From contig CAYLUQ010000026.1 of NCBI GenBank assembly GCA_964386915.1, positions 1 to 11,109 of the forward strand: a DNA stretch of 11,109 nucleotides, read 5' to 3'. Shown piece after piece: positions 7,605 to 11,109 of this stretch. Numbering within the stretch: the stretch's first letter is position 1; the number at the start of each line of letters is the position of its first letter. The notes under the pieces are model-generated. The model ran no database searches. It had not been told where the DNA came from and worked only from the letters and a program-made list of their open reading frames with translations. The position numbers were made by a program, and so were the translations under genes. Source of the stretch: JADHMP01 sp964386915 (GTDB lineage: Bacteria > Bacteroidota > Bacteroidia > Flavobacteriales > Flavobacteriaceae).

Positions 7605-8321
7605 ATGGCGCTTTTTTTTAACGAAACCCTTAGCGAACAAACACAACAGTTGACCCTTTCCCCCATTGAAAGCAGTCATATAGCAAAAGTTTTACGTCTA
7701 AAGCTAGGAGCCTCCATTAGTCTCACAAATGGTCAAGGATTAGAATGGAAAGGAACCCTAACAATCGTTTCTCCTAAAGCCTGTAAAGTTGAGGTTGTAG
7801 AAACCGTAGCGCATCCCAAACCAAAGTCAATGGTACATCTAGCTGTTGCTCCCACCAAAAACATTCAACGTTTAGAATGGCTATTGGAAAAAGCCACAGA
7901 AATTGGTGTGACTCATTTCACCCCCCTACTCTGTCAGCATGCCGAACGCAAAGTAATCAAAGTCGAACGGCTTCAAAAAATCATGATTGCAGCCTTAAAA
8001 CAATCGCAACAATTTTATCTACCCACATTAGCGCCTTTAACCCCTTTTCAAGAAGCTGTAAAGACGGTAGATAATCCTGGTTTTATAGCACATTGCTATA
8101 ACAGTTCAAAAACCTTGTTGAGCATGGTGAACCTACCTCAGCATTGCACTACAACCCATTTGTTTATTGGCCCTGAAGGCGATTTTTCTCCTGAAGAGGT
8201 ACAACTAGCTCTAGATCATCAACTGCAGGCTGTTAGCTTAGGCAACACACGCCTCCGTACCGAAACGGCAGGCTTAATAGGGGCGCATAGTCTTTTGCTT
8301 AAAATGAAACAACAAAACTAA
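7605..8321 (+). CDS. rsmE: 16S rRNA (uracil(1498)-N3)-methyltransferase RsmE
   Basis: It methylates N3 of U1498 in helix 44 of 16S rRNA, using S-adenosylmethionine. The length of 238 aa is typical. The N-terminal PUA-like RNA-binding part carries SHIAKVLRLKLG at 24-35. The SPOUT methyltransferase domain follows with EKATEIGV at 95-102, ERK at 114-116, KQSQQ at 132-136, the SAM-binding IGPEGDFSPEE at 188-198, and the knot-forming SLGNTRLRTETA at 211-222. ATG at 7605 is the natural start and lies 3 nt after the tsaD stop, so translational coupling is likely. The AI-2E family gene begins 19 nt downstream on the same strand. Both tsaD and rsmE act on RNA of the translation apparatus. Confidence 0.95.
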   Translation: MALFFNETLSEQTQQLTLSPIESSHIAKVLRLKLGASISLTNGQGLEWKGTLTIVSPKACKVEVVETVAHPKPKSMVHLAVAPTKNIQRLEWLLEKATEIGVTHFTPLLCQHAERKVIKVERLQKIMIAALKQSQQFYLPTLAPLTPFQEAVKTVDNPGFIAHCYNSSKTLLSMVNLPQHCTTTHLFIGPEGDFSPEEVQLALDHQLQAVSLGNTRLRTETAGLIGAHSLLLKMKQQN

Positions 8322-8340
8322 GTTTTATTACCTTTATCAC

Positions 8341-9429
8341 GTGGAAGCAAACAATATTGCAAAAGGAATCGTTAAAGCTATTCTTCAGTTAATGGGCCTT
8401 GCATTGGTCTTGTGGTTGTTGTGGCAACTACAATCACTTTTGACCTATTTTGCTGTTGCGGCTGTTTTGACCCTTATCGGTAGACCTTTAAACAAATTTT
8501 TAATGGAACGTCTACGGTTTAAATCTGGACTTGCTACAACCACTACACTTTTAGTACTGTTGGCTTTGTTTTCGGGCCTTATTTCTTTATTTGTACCTCT
8601 TTTGGTGCAACAAAGTGACAATCTTTCACTTTTGGATGTTGGGGCGCTAGAACAAGATTTAGACAGCTTGCTCATTCAATTGAGCAACTATTTTAAAATT
8701 GATAACGCTCTTTGGCAGCAACAATTATCTGCCAATAACCTCCTTCAAAACGTAAACTTTGAACTCCTTCCACAACTCCTCAATCAAGTGCTGGATTTAT
8801 TGGGGGGCTTCACATTAGGCTTGTTTTCAGTTGTTTTTATTTTGTTTTTCTTTTTAAAAGACAGCAATCTGATGGAGCGTATGATTTTGACCCTCTCCTC
8901 CTCCAAGAACGAAGCACGAGTAGCAAAATCAATGGAAAAAATTAAAAACCTACTCTCCCGCTATTTTATTGGTATTATATTGCAAATCAGCATTTTATTA
9001 ATCATCTATACCACGGTTCTTTTCAGCTTTGGCGTTGAAAATGCTTTTGTCATAGCTTTTCTTTGTGCCCTTTTGAATATCATTCCTTATTTAGGCCCTA
9101 TTATTGGGGGTATCTTAATGCTTCTTCTCACCATGAGCAGTTTCTTGGGGGCTGATTTTAGCAGCGTGATTTTGCCCAAAACCATTTATGTGATGATCGG
9201 ATTTGTTGTTGGGCAGTTGGTGGATAACTTCTTTAGTCAACCCTTTATTTTTTCCAAAAGTGTGAAATCGCATCCTTTAGAAATATTTATTGTTATACTG
9301 GCTGCAGGTTCTCTAGTTGGCCCAGTAGGTATGATTGTTGCCATTCCTGTTTACACAGCTATTAAAGTTATTTTAAAGGAATTTTTATCTGAAAACAGAA
9401 TTGTAAAATCGCTTACTCAAAACCTCTAA
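8341..9429 (+). CDS. AI-2E family transporter (PerM/TqsA-like membrane protein)
   Basis: This is a 362-residue polytopic inner-membrane protein of the AI-2E transporter family (formerly UPF0118). Family members export small molecules or ions; the name comes from E. coli TqsA, and the substrate here cannot be read from sequence. Two hydrophobic segments lie at about 12-48 and 65-90. A soluble stretch rich in Gln and Asn follows at about 92-148, then a segment at 155-172, and the C-terminal bundle at about 205-345. Family signatures are NIIPYLGPIIGG at 246-257 and NFFSQPFIFSKSVKSHPLEI at 296-315, followed by GPVGMIVAIPVY at 327-338. The start is GTG at 8341: it gives the usual short N-terminus before the first membrane segment, and no ATG fits. 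It probably shares a transcript with tsaD and rsmE, with a 19-nt gap. Confidence 0.92.
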   Translation: MEANNIAKGIVKAILQLMGLALVLWLLWQLQSLLTYFAVAAVLTLIGRPLNKFLMERLRFKSGLATTTTLLVLLALFSGLISLFVPLLVQQSDNLSLLDVGALEQDLDSLLIQLSNYFKIDNALWQQQLSANNLLQNVNFELLPQLLNQVLDLLGGFTLGLFSVVFILFFFLKDSNLMERMILTLSSSKNEARVAKSMEKIKNLLSRYFIGIILQISILLIIYTTVLFSFGVENAFVIAFLCALLNIIPYLGPIIGGILMLLLTMSSFLGADFSSVILPKTIYVMIGFVVGQLVDNFFSQPFIFSKSVKSHPLEIFIVILAAGSLVGPVGMIVAIPVYTAIKVILKEFLSENRIVKSLTQNL

Positions 9430-9447
9430 AATGCAGCTTTCTTATTG

Positions 9448-10425
9448 CTATTTATAAGTTGCTAAAAGCGTTTGTTGCTTTTTGAGGGCCTCTATAAATT
9501 CTATTTTAAGACGATCCATCAACTCATTCACAGTGGGAGTATCGGTTATGCTCGTGACCCCTTGCCCTGCTGACCAAATGGTTTTCCAGGCTTGTGCTTC
9601 AGCTTTTATGGCATCTAATTCTGATCCAAAATCAATTTTTTTAGCTTGCGACCATTGGGCTTCGGTAATGCCCATTTGCTCCAAACTTGCTCTTAAAAAA
9701 TTGGCATTTACCCCCGAAACAGCCGCTGTATAAACTATATCTTCGGCCTTGCTACTAACAATCATTTCTTTGTAAGCTTCCGAGGCTAAATTTTCTTTCA
9801 CATTGATAAATCGAGTGCCCATATAGGCAAAATCAGCGCCCATTTGAAGTGCAGCCGCTATGTCTTGCCCAGTAGAAATACATCCAGACAATAAGATGGT
9901 CTTCTTAAAAAAAGATTTTATTTCATTAATTAACGCCATAGGATGCAGGGTGCCGGCATGTCCTCCGGCTCCTGCAGCTACTAAAATCAATCCATCTACT
10001 CCAGCTTCAGCTGCTTTTTCAGCATGGCGTCTTTTGATGATATCGTGATATACCAATCCCCCATAAGCATGAACGGCTTGCACCAAATCAGGAACCGCTC
10101 CCAACGAGGTTATGATTAAGGGCACTTGATGCTTGATGCAAATTTCTAAATCGGCCTGCACGCGCGGATTTGTAGGATGAACAATCAGGTTCACACCAAA
10201 AGGTGCTGGCTTTTTACCCGTTTTGGCTTCATGGGCTTCTAAAGCCGTTTTAATTTCCACTACCCATTCTTCAAAACCATCTGTGGTTCTTTGATTTAAG
10301 GCCGGGAAAGTACCTACAATGCCATTAATGCAACATGAAATGACCAATTGTGGATTCGAAATGAGAAACATAGGCGCTGCCACAACAGGGAGTGCTAATT
10401 GCTCTTGAAAGGGGTTGTTGTTCAT
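9448..10425 (-). CDS. nitronate monooxygenase family flavoprotein (2-nitropropane dioxygenase-like)
   Basis: This is an FMN-dependent TIM-barrel enzyme of the nitronate monooxygenase family. Characterised members oxidise toxic alkyl nitronates, while others act as NAD(P)H:quinone or flavin oxidoreductases, so the substrate here is open. The length is 325 aa. The N-terminus has PVVAAPMFLIS at 13-23, typical of the first barrel strand and FMN site. GAGGHAG at 152-158 includes the conserved His156 of the nitronate oxidases. LLSGCISTGQDIAAALQMGA, at 178-197, and then AYMGTRF at 200-206 form the FMN phosphate site, and WSAGQG is at 284-289. Its ATG is 3 nt after the stop of the DUF4442 gene, so the two should be co-transcribed. 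It is convergent with the AI-2E gene, with 18 bp between the stop codons. Confidence 0.9.
   Translation of the reverse strand: MNNNPFQEQLALPVVAAPMFLISNPQLVISCCINGIVGTFPALNQRTTDGFEEWVVEIKTALEAHEAKTGKKPAPFGVNLIVHPTNPRVQADLEICIKHQVPLIITSLGAVPDLVQAVHAYGGLVYHDIIKRRHAEKAAEAGVDGLILVAAGAGGHAGTLHPMALINEIKSFFKKTILLSGCISTGQDIAAALQMGADFAYMGTRFINVKENLASEAYKEMIVSSKAEDIVYTAAVSGVNANFLRASLEQMGITEAQWSQAKKIDFGSELDAIKAEAQAWKTIWSAGQGVTSITDTPTVNELMDRLKIEFIEALKKQQTLLATYK
9464..9482 (+). terminator. weak terminator-like hairpin for the tsaD-rsmE-AI-2E transcript
   Basis: AAAAGC (9464-9469) and GCTTTT (9477-9482) can form a 6-bp stem with a 7-nt loop, ending in T residues. It lies 35 nt past the AI-2E gene stop, inside the 3' coding end of the convergent flavoprotein gene. 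The stem has only two G-C pairs, so it is a weak candidate. The position is where a terminator is expected. Confidence 0.25.
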
Positions 10426-10428
10426 GAT

Positions 10429-10878
10429 TTATTCTTTTTCTTTAAGAGTCCATAAAAATTCAAAATGAGCCACTTCATCACCTTGTTCATCTATCCCAAC
10501 GGCACTCAACCAAAGGGTTTGGGGAGTTTTTGATGCTCGCAATGTATCAAAGTTTTTTTTTACTTCCTCCCCCTGTTTGCAAACAAAAGAAATTTTTCCT
10601 TTTGCTTTTTTGGAAAAGGAAGCCTTGTTTTGAAGCACAAGCATAGACACCTTTGCATTGGCCTTTTGAATTTCTCGCATCAACAAGACACCGGTGGAAA
10701 GTTCTGCTGCCATGCCTTGCACAGCCCAAAAAATAGAACGAAATGGGTTTTTATTAAAAAAAGCTAATCGAACAGTTACGCAACAAGAATGCTCCGTAAT
10801 GGTTGAAACACGCACCCCCGACCACCATGCAGAAGGCAAATTCCAAAAGGTATAAAGGTTGATTTTAGCGGGTGTCAT
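10429..10878 (-). CDS. DUF4442 domain protein (hotdog-fold, thioesterase-like)
   Basis: This is a 149-residue protein that I recognise as a DUF4442 member, a family with the hotdog fold related to acyl-CoA thioesterases of the PaaI/YiiD type. No activity is established for this group in the Flavobacteriia. The sequence shows an N-terminal helix and basic-hydrophobic stretch (KINLYTFWNLPSAWWSGVRV at 5-24), then NKNPFRSIFWAVQGMAAELSTG at 42-63. The latter corresponds to the hotdog central helix with its conserved NPF and AAELSTG residues. Beta-strands follow, including SMLVLQNKASFSKKAKGKI and a closing strand near 139-144. No signal peptide is seen. ATG at 10878 fits the family start. The nitronate monooxygenase-like gene starts 3 nt after its stop, suggesting a two-gene operon, perhaps acting on acyl or lipid-derived compounds (inference only). 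Confidence 0.82.
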   Translation of the reverse strand: MTPAKINLYTFWNLPSAWWSGVRVSTITEHSCCVTVRLAFFNKNPFRSIFWAVQGMAAELSTGVLLMREIQKANAKVSMLVLQNKASFSKKAKGKISFVCKQGEEVKKNFDTLRASKTPQTLWLSAVGIDEQGDEVAHFEFLWTLKEKE

Positions 10879-10998
10879 TTTTAAGGCAAAGATTCTTTTT
10901 CTAGGGGAAGATAGCTTAAATATTACAGAAACTAAAAAAGGAGAACTAGCTGTAATGCACTGTAGTTAAAAATCCTATTTTTTCTTTGCAAGAAATAC
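10879..10998. other. intergenic spacer between the DUF4442 gene and the tRNA promoter
   Basis: These 120 bp are AT-rich and contain no gene. AATCTTTG on the minus strand (10894 to 10887) misses the -7 consensus by one base and could drive the DUF4442 operon with an almost leaderless transcript. ATTACAG (10922-10928) and CTGTAAT (10950-10956) form a 7-bp inverted repeat with a 21-nt loop; this is too loose for a firm call. Confidence 0.3.
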
Positions 10999-11006
10999 TA
11001 TATTTG
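10999..11006 (+). promoter_or_regulatory. -7 promoter element of the tRNA-Arg gene
   Basis: TATATTTG matches the Bacteroidetes -7 consensus TAnnTTTG and ends 20 nt before the mature tRNA 5' end, a reasonable distance for a short precursor leader. No TTG sits at the usual -33 distance; the closest TTTG (10985-10988) is only 10 nt upstream. Unlike the pfkA and tsaD promoters, no AATTTA follows it. Confidence 0.5.
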
Positions 11007-11026
11007 CGCTCGTAACAAATGTTATA

Positions 11027-11100
<74 letters not shown>

Positions 11101-11109
11101 CACCTTTAT

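Noticed and set aside
10922..10956. Inverted repeat ATTACAG / CTGTAAT with a 21-nt loop
   Set aside because: The arms are only 7 bp with a long loop in AT-rich intergenic DNA, are not positioned at a promoter, and have no second copy in the window.
11101..11109. CACC after the tRNA as a possible encoded CCA end
   Set aside because: The discriminator A at 11100 is followed by CAC rather than CCA, so CCA must be added after transcription.

Overview
The window reads as a chromosomal segment from a member of the Flavobacteriia (Bacteroidetes). Three things point there: AT-leaning housekeeping genes without clear Shine-Dalgarno sites, promoter elements of the Bacteroidetes type (TAnnTTTG at -7), and a tRNA gene with no encoded CCA. 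All of the genes belong to recognisable families. I see no mobile element, CRISPR array, phage module or defence cassette.

Left block (1-6505, minus strand): transcription runs right to left through a very large TamB-like outer-membrane biogenesis protein, then pfkA (6-phosphofructokinase), then gap (glyceraldehyde-3-phosphate dehydrogenase). pfkA and gap are 29 bp apart and form a glycolytic pair behind their own well-formed promoter. The gap frame is still open at the window edge. Its last 35 visible codons do not look like GAPDH: the conserved C-terminal WYDNE..YS segment is replaced by unrelated sequence with a GC-rich end. This is either a chimeric junction or a real rearrangement.

Middle block (6506-9429, plus strand): tsaD (tRNA t6A synthesis), rsmE (16S rRNA m3U1498 methylation) and an AI-2E/PerM family membrane protein run left to right, divergent from tamB. 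tsaD and rsmE are 3 nt apart. Neither tamB nor tsaD has a usable ATG start, and the divergent spacer holds overlapping promoter-like elements inside a dyad.

Right block (9448-11109): a nitronate monooxygenase-like flavoprotein and a DUF4442 hotdog-fold protein lie on the minus strand, 3 nt apart, convergent with the AI-2E gene. A tRNA-Arg(TCT) gene with its own -7 element closes the window.

The most interesting non-coding signal is a shared layout, TAAATTTG-N5-AATTTA, present with identical spacing at the pfkA-gap promoter and at the tamB/tsaD spacer. In both places it forms an inverted repeat over the presumed transcription start. It is absent from the tRNA promoter.
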